This document shows, in pieces, positions 27,297 to 34,603 of a stretch of DNA of 35,494 nt. Where the stretch lies: assembly GCF_001295925.1 (NCBI RefSeq), contig NZ_LJHQ01000036.1, forward strand, positions 1 through 35,494. Direction: 5' to 3'. A program made the position numbers and the translations under genes. Position 1 is the stretch's first letter. The number at the start of each line of letters is the position of its first letter. The notes under the pieces are model-generated. The model had not been told where the DNA came from. It was given only the letters and a program-made list of their open reading frames with translations, and did not search any database. The DNA is from Allobosea sp. AAP35. Its GTDB lineage: Bacteria; Pseudomonadota; Alphaproteobacteria; Rhizobiales; Beijerinckiaceae.

Positions 27297-27860
27297 ATGC
27301 GTGTGCGGCGGGGGCGGACATTGTCGGAGGCCGATCTCGCGCTCTGGCGCCAGGTTGCGCGCTCGGTCAAGCCGCTGCCAGGTCGCTCTCCCGTCGAGCC
27401 CGACCCTGTTGCGCCACCCGTTGTCTCCGCGGTGGAAGAGGCCCGGACCGCGCCTGTTGCCGCCGCAGTGCGGCCGGCGTCGATTAAGCCAACACCACCC
27501 CCGCTCGCGCCGCTCGAAAACCGCCTGCGCACGCAGCTCCGGCGCGGCCAGCAGAGCGTCGAGGCGGTGATCGATCTCCATGGGATGCGCCAGGATGAGG
27601 CCCATCTGGCGCTGCGCGATTTTCTGCGCCGCGAGCAGGGGCGGGGTACAAGGCTGGCGCTGATCGTCACCGGCAAGGGCGGCGCTGGCGTGGGGCTGTT
27701 CGGCGACGAGCGTGGTGTCCTGCGCCGGGTCGTGCCGCACTGGCTGCGCCTGCCCGATCTGCGGCCGTTGGTTGTGGGTTTCGAGGAGGCCCAGGCCCGC
27801 CATGGCGGTTCCGGCGCGCTTTATGTCCGCTTGCGTCGCGCCCGCGAGGCCGGGCCGTGA
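27297..27860 (+). CDS. Smr-domain protein
   Basis: A 187-residue protein with a basic N-terminus (MRVRRGRTLSEADLALWRQV), a proline/valine-rich linker (about 30-75) and a C-terminal Smr domain. The Smr motifs are DLHGM at 93-97, then LIVTGKGGAGVG and GVLRRVVPHWL. Smr domains (MutS2 C-terminal relatives) are nucleases acting on branched DNA or, in SmrB-type proteins, on mRNA in collided ribosomes; which applies here is not known. It lies 2 bp after mltA and overlaps the xre gene as GTGA. Confidence 0.92.
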   Translation: MRVRRGRTLSEADLALWRQVARSVKPLPGRSPVEPDPVAPPVVSAVEEARTAPVAAAVRPASIKPTPPPLAPLENRLRTQLRRGQQSVEAVIDLHGMRQDEAHLALRDFLRREQGRGTRLALIVTGKGGAGVGLFGDERGVLRRVVPHWLRLPDLRPLVVGFEEAQARHGGSGALYVRLRRAREAGP

Positions 27861-28243
27861 CACCCTTCGGCCGGCGCGTGCGCGAGCATCGGGACAAGCG
27901 TGGCATGACGCTGGCCGACATGGCGAGCGTGCTCGGCGTGACGCCGGCCTATCTCTCGGCATTGGAACACGGCAAGCGCGGCCGCCCGACCTTCACCCTG
28001 ATCCAGGGCGTCATTCATGTGCTGGGCGTGATCTGGGACGAGGCCGACGAACTGGTGCGGCTGGCCGATCTCTCGCATCCGCGCGTCACCGTCGATACCG
28101 CCGGCCTTGAGCCGGAAGCGACCCTGTTGGCGAACCGCCTCGCGCGCGAGATCGGCGAATTGGAGGCCGATGAGCTGAAGCGTCTGGCGACCGTGCTGGA
28201 CGAGGCTGCCGCACGGCGCAGCCGCCCCGACGGGTCCGCTTGA
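27857..28243 (+). CDS. XRE-family helix-turn-helix regulator
   Basis: A 128-residue protein with an N-terminal Cro/CI-type HTH of about 60 residues (FGRRVREHRDKRGMTLADMASVLGV, recognition helix around TPAYLSALEHGKRGRPT) and a C-terminal helical segment (ATLLANRLAREIGELEADELKRL) of unknown role. GTG start overlaps the smr stop, so it is the last cistron of tim44-mltA-smr-xre. It could autoregulate this operon, but no operator was recognised. The 85-bp gap to the kinase gene has only a 6-bp hairpin without T-tract. Confidence 0.9.
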   Translation: MTPFGRRVREHRDKRGMTLADMASVLGVTPAYLSALEHGKRGRPTFTLIQGVIHVLGVIWDEADELVRLADLSHPRVTVDTAGLEPEATLLANRLAREIGELEADELKRLATVLDEAAARRSRPDGSA

Positions 28244-28328
28244 CCCGCGCCACCGCGGATGCGACACGCCGCGCCACGGCTTGCCTTGACCCATCGACAT
28301 CCCTCTTTCGCACAGCATCGGGCTTCTC

Positions 28329-29327
28329 ATGACCAGCACGCGCACCGACGTTCTCGCTCTCGGTAATGCCATCGTCGACGTCATCGCCTCCGCCGAGGAG
28401 GATTTCCTGGCAACGCATGGTCTGACCAAGGGGGCGATGGCCCTGATCGACGAGGCCCGCGCGGAATCGCTCTATGCCGCGATGGGCCCGGGCAAGGTCA
28501 TCTCCGGCGGCTCGGCTGCCAACACCATCGCAGGGCTGGCCTCCTTCGGCGGCAAGGGCGCCTTCATCGGCAAGGTCAAGGCCGACGAGCTCGGCAAGCT
28601 CTACCGCCACGATCTGACCTCGCTCGGCGTCGCCTTCGATACGCCGGCCGCAACCGAGGGGCCGGCGACCGCGCGTTCCTTCATCATCGTCACGCCCGAT
28701 GGCGAGCGCACGATGAACACCTATCTCGGCGCCTGCCAGGGCCTCACCGCCGCCGATGTCGATGCCAAGGCGATCGAGAACGCCGACATCATCTATCTCG
28801 AAGGCTATCTCTGGGACCCGCCGGCCGCCAAGGACGCCTTCCGCAAGGCCTCCGAGATCGCCCACAAGGCTGGCGGCAAGGTCGCGATCACCCTGTCGGA
28901 TTCCTTCTGCGTCGACCGCTACCGCGACGAGTTCGTCGGCCTGATCCGCAACCGCATGGTCGACATCGTCTTCGCCAATGAGCACGAGCTGAAGAGCCTC
29001 TACCAGGCGCCTGCCTTCGAGGACGCCCTGGCGGCGCTGCGCGAAGAGAATATCCTCGCCGTCGTCACCCGCTCGGAGAAGGGCGCGCTGGCCGTGACGC
29101 CCGACGGCGTGATCGAGGAGCCGGTCTTCCCGATCGAGCGCCTTGTCGACGCCACCGGCGCCGGCGACCTCTTCGCGGCCGGCTTCCTCTTCGGCCTGAC
29201 CTCGGGCCGCGAGGTTCGCGATAGCTTGCGCCTGGGCGCGCTGGCCGCCGCCGAGATCATCAGCCATGTCGGTGCGCGGCCGGATGTGAACCTCAAGGTG
29301 CTCGCGGGGAACGAAGGGCTTTTGTGA
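28329..29327 (+). CDS. PfkB-family carbohydrate kinase, probable adenosine kinase
   Basis: Ribokinase-fold kinase, likely phosphorylating adenosine or a related nucleoside/sugar with ATP. The 332-residue protein has NAIVDVIA, the substrate-binding GGSAANTIAGLASFGGKGAF (PfkB signature 1, in outline), a YLEGYLWDPP segment typical of the bacterial adenosine-kinase-like branch, FANEHELKSLY and the ATP/catalytic signature DATGAGD at 274-280 with base Asp280. Length and motifs are canonical. It converges on the flavoprotein gene across a large palindromic repeat. Confidence 0.9.
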   Translation: MTSTRTDVLALGNAIVDVIASAEEDFLATHGLTKGAMALIDEARAESLYAAMGPGKVISGGSAANTIAGLASFGGKGAFIGKVKADELGKLYRHDLTSLGVAFDTPAATEGPATARSFIIVTPDGERTMNTYLGACQGLTAADVDAKAIENADIIYLEGYLWDPPAAKDAFRKASEIAHKAGGKVAITLSDSFCVDRYRDEFVGLIRNRMVDIVFANEHELKSLYQAPAFEDALAALREENILAVVTRSEKGALAVTPDGVIEEPVFPIERLVDATGAGDLFAAGFLFGLTSGREVRDSLRLGALAAAEIISHVGARPDVNLKVLAGNEGLL

Positions 29328-29340
29328 AAGCCTCTACGCC

Positions 29341-29486
29341 TGTCATTCCGGGGCGGCCCTCCGGGCCGAACCCGGAACCCACGACCGGGTGAGACGATAG
29401 CTTTGCGAAGCGGGAGGTGGTTGCGATTGGGCAATCACCCAGTCATGGATTCCGGGTTCTTCGCTATGCGAAGCCCCGGAACGACA
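29341..29486. repeat. 146-bp nested palindromic repeat (Rhizobiales REP-like)
   Basis: Two 52-nt arms (29341-29392 and 29435-29486) are arranged symmetrically around a 42-nt centre. Each arm has a 14-nt outer block (TGTCATTCCGGGGC and its near complement), a 13-nt side hairpin and a 25-nt inner block containing GAACCCGGA. The outer and inner blocks pair with their partners with 4 mismatches in 39. The side hairpins differ in sequence (GGCCC-tcc-GGGCC left, TTCGC-tat-GCGAA right) but both keep a 5-3-5 form. The centre holds two small hairpins (29400-29411, 29421-29434). It lies between convergent genes and probably helps end both transcripts. Confidence 0.85.
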
Positions 29487-29508
29487 GAGTGGCGGCTCGG
29501 TCGCCCCC

Positions 29509-30144
29509 TCAATACAGCGTCGCCTTGACCCGCTCCGGCAACGCCTTGTCATAGGCCTCTCCGTCGAACGTCTCGACTGCCGCATCCCGCGCTGTGATGT
29601 CGCGCAGGATTGTGCCCGCACTCGGCACCGCGCCCTTGGCGACATGCTTGCCTGCGTCCCACAGCGCGGCCCGCACCACCGCGCGCGAGCACTGGAAGTA
29701 GACGCTCTTCACCGTGACCACGATGACGCAGGCAGGGAGCTTCCCGGCCATCTCAAAACGCCCGCACAACTCAGGGTCGCTGGAGAGGGCCGCGACTCCG
29801 TTGACGCGCAGGGTCTCCCCATAACCGGGCACCAGGAAGAGCATTCCGATTCGCGGGTCGAACAGGATATTCTTCAATGAATCCAGGCGGTTATTGCCTC
29901 TTCGGTCGGGAATCAGCAGCGTTTTCGCGTCCGCCACCGTGACGAAGCCCGGCTGATCCCCGCGCGGCGAACAATCGAGGCCGCCGGGACCACTGGTCGC
30001 GAGCACGAAAAACGGCGAGGCGGCGATCAGCGCGGCGTAATTCTCATCGACATGGTCGATCTCCTTGGCGATCGACGCCGGCGCGATCGGGTTGGGATAG
30101 AGCGCCTCAAGTGCGTCGATGGAGGTCAGGGTGTGGGTGGGCAT
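29509..30144 (-). CDS. PPOX-type FMN flavoprotein (MSMEG_1061-like)
   Basis: A 211-residue pyridoxamine-5'-phosphate-oxidase-like split-barrel protein. The core shows FFVLATSGPGGLDCSPRGD, LLIPDRRGNNRLDSLKNIL, IGMLFLVPGYGETLRVNG and YFQCSRAVVRAALW. This pattern fits the MSMEG_1061 family of FMN-dependent flavoproteins with unknown substrates, rather than PdxH itself. It stands alone: convergent with the kinase gene across the large palindrome and divergent from the small secreted-protein gene. The substrate and reaction are not predictable. Confidence 0.85.
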   Translation of the reverse strand: MPTHTLTSIDALEALYPNPIAPASIAKEIDHVDENYAALIAASPFFVLATSGPGGLDCSPRGDQPGFVTVADAKTLLIPDRRGNNRLDSLKNILFDPRIGMLFLVPGYGETLRVNGVAALSSDPELCGRFEMAGKLPACVIVVTVKSVYFQCSRAVVRAALWDAGKHVAKGAVPSAGTILRDITARDAAVETFDGEAYDKALPERVKATLY

Positions 30145-30284
30145 GGGCAGCGGTTCCGTCGGAGTGTTTGTCGTTCCATTCGGTCGTGGGTCAGTTTGAA
30201 ACGCGTTGGTCCGAACAGGCTATACAGGATCGGCGCATTCCTTTACGGCAACTCCCTCCAATCTTGGAGAAAATGGAGTTCTCG

Positions 30285-30623
30285 ATGTTTCGTATTCTCG
30301 TCGTTGCGGCGGCGGTCCTCGCAGCGCAGGCCGTCACGAGCGCGCATGCGCAAAGCGACTATCCCTTCAAGCTTCACAATCGTTCGCAGGGCTGGACGAT
30401 CACCGGATTCCAGACGTTCTCCAACGGAAACTGGAGCAAGAATTGGCTGGGCGGGCCGGTGCGTTCAGGCAGTTCGGTCGATATGGATTGGAAGAGCAAT
30501 GCCGGTTCCTGCAAGGTGCGCTTCCGTGTCCAGTGGGCCGATTATAGCCCGACCGAGCACCAGGCGGACTTCTGCGAGCTCAAGAACCTCTACATGCTCA
30601 ATGAAGGCTTCCGTACGGACTGA
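30285..30623 (+). CDS. Small secreted protein of unknown function
   Basis: A 112-residue protein with a clear signal peptide (MFRILVVAAAVLAAQAVTSA, cleavage after AHA) and a mature part of about 90 residues. The mature part begins QSDYPFKLHNRSQGWTITGF, has repeated aromatic-Asn motifs (NGNWSKNW) and two cysteines (GSCKV and DFCEL) that could form a disulfide. The pattern suggests a small beta-sandwich periplasmic protein; I recognise no named family with confidence. ATG 30285 has GGAG 6 nt upstream; ATG 30273 is an in-frame alternative. It is a single-gene unit, ending well before a strong bidirectional terminator. Confidence 0.8.
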   Translation: MFRILVVAAAVLAAQAVTSAHAQSDYPFKLHNRSQGWTITGFQTFSNGNWSKNWLGGPVRSGSSVDMDWKSNAGSCKVRFRVQWADYSPTEHQADFCELKNLYMLNEGFRTD

Positions 30624-30790
30624 TCTGGGATAGCCGGTGTAACAGCTGTGGTCGCCCGGGGCGCTTGGACATGGCCAAGGTGATAGCGTGTGGCGCGTCG
30701 ATAGAGAACAGTAAGTCTCAGCCGCCGATTTGAAGCTGGACCCGCTACCGTCCATTCTAACGCCAAGTCATGCCAGCACATGCGCTTGAA

Positions 30791-30829
30791 TCAAAAACGC
30801 CCCACATCGGCGATGTGGGGCGTTTTTGA
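30791..30829. terminator. Bidirectional Rho-independent terminator
   Basis: A perfect 18-bp inverted repeat with a 3-nt loop: arms 30791-30808 and 30812-30829, core CGCCCCACATC with GATGTGGGGCG. Five A's before and five T's after make it work on both strands. It lies between the secreted-protein gene (plus) and pnp (minus), which converge here. Confidence 0.92.
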
Positions 30830-30843
30830 TTTCACGTGAAACG
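30828..30843. promoter_or_regulatory. parS: parS site 3 (candidate, beside the pnp terminator)
   Basis: GATTTCACGTGAAACG keeps the perfect 12-bp core TTTCACGTGAAA and matches the 16-bp parS at 13 positions. It overlaps the last two bases of the terminator repeat and lies 27 bp from the pnp stop. Confidence 0.7.
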
Positions 30844-30869
30844 CAAGCGCGTCACGGCTGCTGTAAGCC

Positions 30870-33038
30870 TCACTCGGCCGACTGCTTCTCGCGGGTCTTC
30901 TCCGCGTCGCGCTGGGCCTTGAGCTTCTCGGTTAGGTCCTCGCCGGTCTCCTGGTCGACGACCTTCATCGAGAGGCGGATCTTGCCGCGGTCGTCCTGGC
31001 CGAGGAACTTGACCTTGACCTTGTCGCCTTCCTTGACGACGTCCGAGACCTTCTGGACGCGCTGGGCGGCCAGTTCGGAGATGTGGACGAGACCGTCCTT
31101 GGCGCCGAAGAAATTCACGAAGGCGCCGAACTCCATGATCTTCACGATCGTGCCGTCATAGATCATGCCGACTTCGGCTTCCGAGACGATCGACTTGATC
31201 CACTTGATCGCGGCTTCGATCGACTTGCCGTCGGCCGAGGCGATCTTGATGGTGCCGTCATCCTCGATATTGACCTTGGCGCCGGTCTTCTCGACGATTT
31301 CGCGGATGACCTTGCCGCCCGAACCGATGACTTCACGGATCTTGTCGACCGGGATCTTCATCGTCTCGATGCGCGGGGCATATTCGCCGAGCTGGCCGCG
31401 CGAGGTCGAAAGCGACTTGTTCATCTCGTCGAGAATGTAGTCGCGACCGCCCTTGGCCTGCTCGAGGGCGACCTTCATGATCTCCTCGGTGATGCCGGCG
31501 ATCTTGATGTCCATCTGCAGCGAGGTGATGCCCTCGGCCGTTCCGGCGACCTTGAAGTCCATGTCGCCGAGATGGTCCTCGTCACCCAGGATGTCGGAGA
31601 GCACGGCGAAGCGCTCGCCTTCCAGGATCAGGCCCATGGCGATGCCCGCAACCGGTGCCTTCAGCGGGACACCCGCATCCATCAGCGCCAACGAGGTGCC
31701 GCAGACGGTGGCCATCGAGGAGGAGCCGTTCGACTCGGTGATCTCCGAGACGACGCGGATCGTGTAGGGGAACTCCGACTTCGCCGGCAGCATCGGCCGG
31801 ATCGCGCGCCAGGCGAGCTTGCCATGGCCGATTTCGCGGCGGCCGGGCGAACCCATGCGGCCGGCTTCACCCACCGAATAGGGAGGGAAGTTGTAGTGCA
31901 GCAGGAAGGTCTCCTTGTAGGTGCCTTCCAGCGAGTCGATGTACTGCTCGTCATCGCCGGTGCCCAGCGTGGTCACGACCAGCGCCTGCGTCTCGCCGCG
32001 GGTGAACAGCGCCGAACCATGGGTGCGCGGCAGGATGCCGGCCTCGGCGACGATCTTGCGGACCGTCTTGAGGTCGCGGCCGTCGATGCGGACTTTGTCG
32101 TCCAGGATCATCCAGCGCACGACCTTGGCCTGGGCTTCCTTGAACTGGCCGCCGACCTGCTCCTTGGTGAAGGTCGTCTTGCCGTCCGGCGTCTCCGTAA
32201 TCAGCGAGGCGACCTTGGCCTTGGCGGCGTCCAGAGCCTTGTAGCGCTCGGCCTTGGTGCGGATCTGGTAGGCGGCGCGGATGTCCTTGTCGACCAGCTT
32301 GAGCACGGCGTCGAGAACGACGGCGTTGTCGGCCGGGGTATAGTCGCGCGGCTCCTTGGCGGCCTTCTCGGCCAGGCGGATGATCGCTTCGATCACCGGC
32401 TGAAAGTGCTTGTGGCCGAACATCACGGCGCCAAGCATGATCTCCTCGGAGAGCTGCTTGGCCTCCGACTCGACCATCAGGACGGCGTCGGGCGTGCCGG
32501 CGACGACGAGGTCGAGCTGCGATTCCTTGATCTCGTCGACCAGCGGGTTGAGCTTGTAGGCGCCGTCGAAATAACCGACGCGGGCGGCGCCGATCGGGCC
32601 CATGAAGGGCACGCCCGACAGGGTCAGTGCAGCCGAGGTGGCGACCATCGCGACGATGTCGGGATCGTTCTCGAGGTCATGCTGCAGCACGGTGCAGACG
32701 ATCTGCGTCTCGTTGCGGTAGCCCTCGACGAAGAGCGGGCGGATCGGCCGGTCGATCAGGCGCGAGACCAGCGTCTCCTTCTCGGTCGGGCGGCCTTCGC
32801 GCTTGAAATAGCCACCGGGAATGCGGCCGGCGGCGAAAGTCTTTTCCTGGTAGTTCACGGTCAGCGGGAAGAAATCGATCCCGGCCTTGGGTGTCTTGGC
32901 GGAGACGACGGTCGCGAGCACCACGGTCTCGCCATAGGTGGCGAGCACGGCGGCGTCGGCCTGGCGGGCGATCTTGCCGGTTTCGAGCACGAGCTTGCGC
33001 CCGCCCCACATCAGTTCTTCGGTCTGGACATCGAACAT
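30870..33038 (-). CDS. pnp: Polyribonucleotide nucleotidyltransferase (PNPase)
   Basis: Phosphorolytic 3'-5' exoribonuclease of the RNA degradosome. The 722-residue protein has two RNase PH domains (first with [29 protein letters not shown] and [12 protein letters not shown]; second with [26 protein letters not shown] and AMGLI), a KH domain ([15 protein letters not shown]) and a C-terminal S1 domain ([18 protein letters not shown]). ATG 33038 gives the family start MFDVQTEEL; the longer upstream reading is the leader. The 268-bp leader to rpsO contains hairpins, including GCCGCA-ccat-TGCGGC at 33229-33244. In E. coli PNPase controls itself through its leader. Confidence 0.98.
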   Translation of the reverse strand: MFDVQTEELMWGGRKLVLETGKIARQADAAVLATYGETVVLATVVSAKTPKAGIDFFPLTVNYQEKTFAAGRIPGGYFKREGRPTEKETLVSRLIDRPIRPLFVEGYRNETQIVCTVLQHDLENDPDIVAMVATSAALTLSGVPFMGPIGAARVGYFDGAYKLNPLVDEIKESQLDLVVAGTPDAVLMVESEAKQLSEEIMLGAVMFGHKHFQPVIEAIIRLAEKAAKEPRDYTPADNAVVLDAVLKLVDKDIRAAYQIRTKAERYKALDAAKAKVASLITETPDGKTTFTKEQVGGQFKEAQAKVVRWMILDDKVRIDGRDLKTVRKIVAEAGILPRTHGSALFTRGETQALVVTTLGTGDDEQYIDSLEGTYKETFLLHYNFPPYSVGEAGRMGSPGRREIGHGKLAWRAIRPMLPAKSEFPYTIRVVSEITESNGSSSMATVCGTSLALMDAGVPLKAPVAGIAMGLILEGERFAVLSDILGDEDHLGDMDFKVAGTAEGITSLQMDIKIAGITEEIMKVALEQAKGGRDYILDEMNKSLSTSRGQLGEYAPRIETMKIPVDKIREVIGSGGKVIREIVEKTGAKVNIEDDGTIKIASADGKSIEAAIKWIKSIVSEAEVGMIYDGTIVKIMEFGAFVNFFGAKDGLVHISELAAQRVQKVSDVVKEGDKVKVKFLGQDDRGKIRLSMKVVDQETGEDLTEKLKAQRDAEKTREKQSAE

Positions 33039-33257
33039 GGATTTATCTTTCGGATCGGATGTGACCCGCCTTCGCGTCCCAAGCCCATGGGCAAGACGGC
33101 GAAACGCTCGGGCTTCGGACTGAACCATCCGCGCCCGGGCGCTTGGCGATCCTGCCATGGGCGAGAGGCGCCCGGCGGGTCATGCGGCAGACCGCCCCAT
33201 GCGGCTGTCGCGTTTTAGCGGGGTCGATGCCGCACCATTGCGGCGCCCCCCTTATAT

Positions 33258-33288
33258 GAAAGCGCCCGGAGCGGAACCGCACCGGGCG
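33258..33288 (-). terminator. rpsO-pnp intergenic hairpin/terminator
   Basis: On the minus strand CGCCCGG, an inner GCG-GTTC-CGC stem and CCGGGCG form a strong compound hairpin 18 bp after the rpsO stop, followed by CTTTCATAT. The T-run is short, so termination is probably partial, allowing readthrough into pnp. Confidence 0.65.
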
Positions 33289-33306
33289 TTGAATGTCAGG
33301 CGACGA

Positions 33307-33576
33307 TCAGCGGCGGATGCCGAGCTTCTCGATCAGCGTCTTGTAGCGCGGCTCGCTCTTGCTCTTCAGGTAGTCGAGCAGCGAACGACGCTGCGAGACC
33401 ATCTTGAGCAGGCCGCGACGCGAATGGTTGTCCTTGACATGCGACTTGAAGTGGCCGGTCAGGTTGTTGATGCGCTCGGTGAGGATCGCGACCTGGACTT
33501 CCGGCGAGCCGGTGTCGTTCGGCTTGGTGGCATGCTCTTTCATGAGCGCGGTCTTGCGCTCGGCAGTGATCGACAT
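33307..33576 (-). CDS. rpsO: 30S ribosomal protein S15
   Basis: Primary-binding protein of the 30S platform, contacting 16S rRNA helices 20-22. The 89-residue protein is full length: [38 protein letters not shown], the HxxDHHSRRGLL-like [19 protein letters not shown] and the C-terminal [15 protein letters not shown] 33576 has AAGGA about 8 nt upstream. It precedes pnp, the near-universal arrangement. The usual upstream partner truB is not seen in the 1.9 kb to the window end. Confidence 0.97.
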   Translation of the reverse strand: MSITAERKTALMKEHATKPNDTGSPEVQVAILTERINNLTGHFKSHVKDNHSRRGLLKMVSQRRSLLDYLKSKSEPRYKTLIEKLGIRR

Positions 33577-33801
33577 CGTGTGATCCTTCGGTTGGGTGTT
33601 GATCTGGCGGGCCACAGCCGGGATGTCGTCCAGCAGGGTCCGAAGCCCGCGAGCGCCTCATCGAGGAGGGGTCGCGCAGCCGGTTTTTAACGCCGGTTGG
33701 CGCGGGGTATACACGAAATGGCGGGAAACGCCAGCGCTGCGGGCGGAACCTGTCGCCGGGCTCGCTGGTTGGACAGGTAGTCCAACAGCAGGTGTAGCGT
33801 C

Positions 33802-34065
33802 ATGCGCAATTCGGACAAGGATCGCCTCATCATCGCGCTCGGGGCGCAGTTGCGAGCCGAGCGGCAGACTCGCGAAGCGCTCGCCGCCGTCATCGGCAAC
33901 GGGCAGATCGACCGCGAGGTCCTGCTTGCGATCCTGGCAGATCCGATCCCGGCCTCGTCACCCCACATCGGGCGGGTGGACATGGCTCCGCTGACGCAGG
34001 ACGATCTCGTCAAGGCCGATCGGTTCGCCTTGGCCGGCCCTCACCCGCGGGCCAGAGCCGCCTGA
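33802..34065 (+). CDS. Small hypothetical protein
   Basis: An 87-residue reading frame starting ATG at 33802 (MRNSDKDRLIIALGAQLRAE), predicted largely helical in its first half, with an Ala/Pro-rich tail. I recognise no family. In favour of it: a plausible protein composition, an AGG 10-12 nt upstream, and codon-position GC bias like its neighbours. Against it: short length, and the last 25 bp overlap the convergent Atu4866-domain gene. The opposite strand is also open here (33687-34013), but that reading has an arginine/serine-rich shadow composition. Confidence 0.5.
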   Translation: MRNSDKDRLIIALGAQLRAERQTREALAAVIGNGQIDREVLLAILADPIPASSPHIGRVDMAPLTQDDLVKADRFALAGPHPRARAA

Positions 34066-34424
34066 TCGCTGGCATCGCCATATCCGCGCCGAAACGCGAC
34101 GCTGCCGACTCTGAGCACGCCGCGCGTCATCTCGCCTTTGGCGACATCCCCGCTATCGCTTTCGAAATAGATAAGGTTGCGGTCAAGTTCGTAGCGGCCA
34201 TGGCGCCAGGCCGCGCTGCCTGGCTGGGCTTCGTTGTAGCGCCCGTCCGGCCGCAACTCGATCACGACGCCGCTGTCTTCGCTGGCCCAGCGGCCGATCG
34301 CGGCGCGAGCGAGGGCATCAGCTGCCTCCGCGATGGCTACGTCGCGGGATTGTGCCGGCAGCGGCGTCGGCACGAAGCGGGTGGCGAAGCTGCTGAGCCT
34401 GAGAAGGGCTTGGGCGAACGGCAT
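34041..34424 (-). CDS. Atu4866-domain protein
   Basis: A 127-residue protein whose second half (GRWASEDSGVVIELRPDGRY, YELDRNLIYFESDSGDVAKG, VLRVGSVAFRRGYG) resembles the small beta-barrel domain named after Agrobacterium Atu4866, of unknown function. The N-terminal 40 residues are helical, perhaps a weak signal or anchor (FAQALLRLSSFATRFVPTPL), but no clear cleavage site is seen. It ends overlapping the convergent small ORF by 25 bp. The 179 bp between it and the chemoreceptor gene hold nothing I recognise. Confidence 0.72.
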   Translation of the reverse strand: MPFAQALLRLSSFATRFVPTPLPAQSRDVAIAEAADALARAAIGRWASEDSGVVIELRPDGRYNEAQPGSAAWRHGRYELDRNLIYFESDSGDVAKGEMTRGVLRVGSVAFRRGYGDASDQAALARG

Positions 34425-34603
34425 GAATGTGACTCCGGATGCGACGAGATCATGTGCTGTCGCAGCAGCAGTCGTTCGATCGGCCTCTGAGGTTCAAACT
34501 CAACCGATCAATCCACACCGTCTCGGAGGTGCCAACCCCGTGCCGGTTTGAAAGCCGGGCGTGAATCCGCTCCGCCCCTGAACTCGGCGCGGGGCGAGAC
34601 CGC

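Noticed and set aside
28231..28247. CGGGTC-cgctt-GACCCG hairpin at the end of the xre gene as a terminator
   Set aside because: Only a 6-bp stem and no T-run follows on the plus strand.
31083..33218. 711-codon open frame on the plus strand opposite pnp
   Set aside because: Antisense shadow of pnp, rich in Asp/Gly/Leu with no recognisable domain; pnp is unambiguous.
33687..34013. 108-codon minus-strand frame opposite the small hypothetical ORF
   Set aside because: Arg/Ser/Ala-rich composition typical of a shadow frame, no ribosome site, no motifs.
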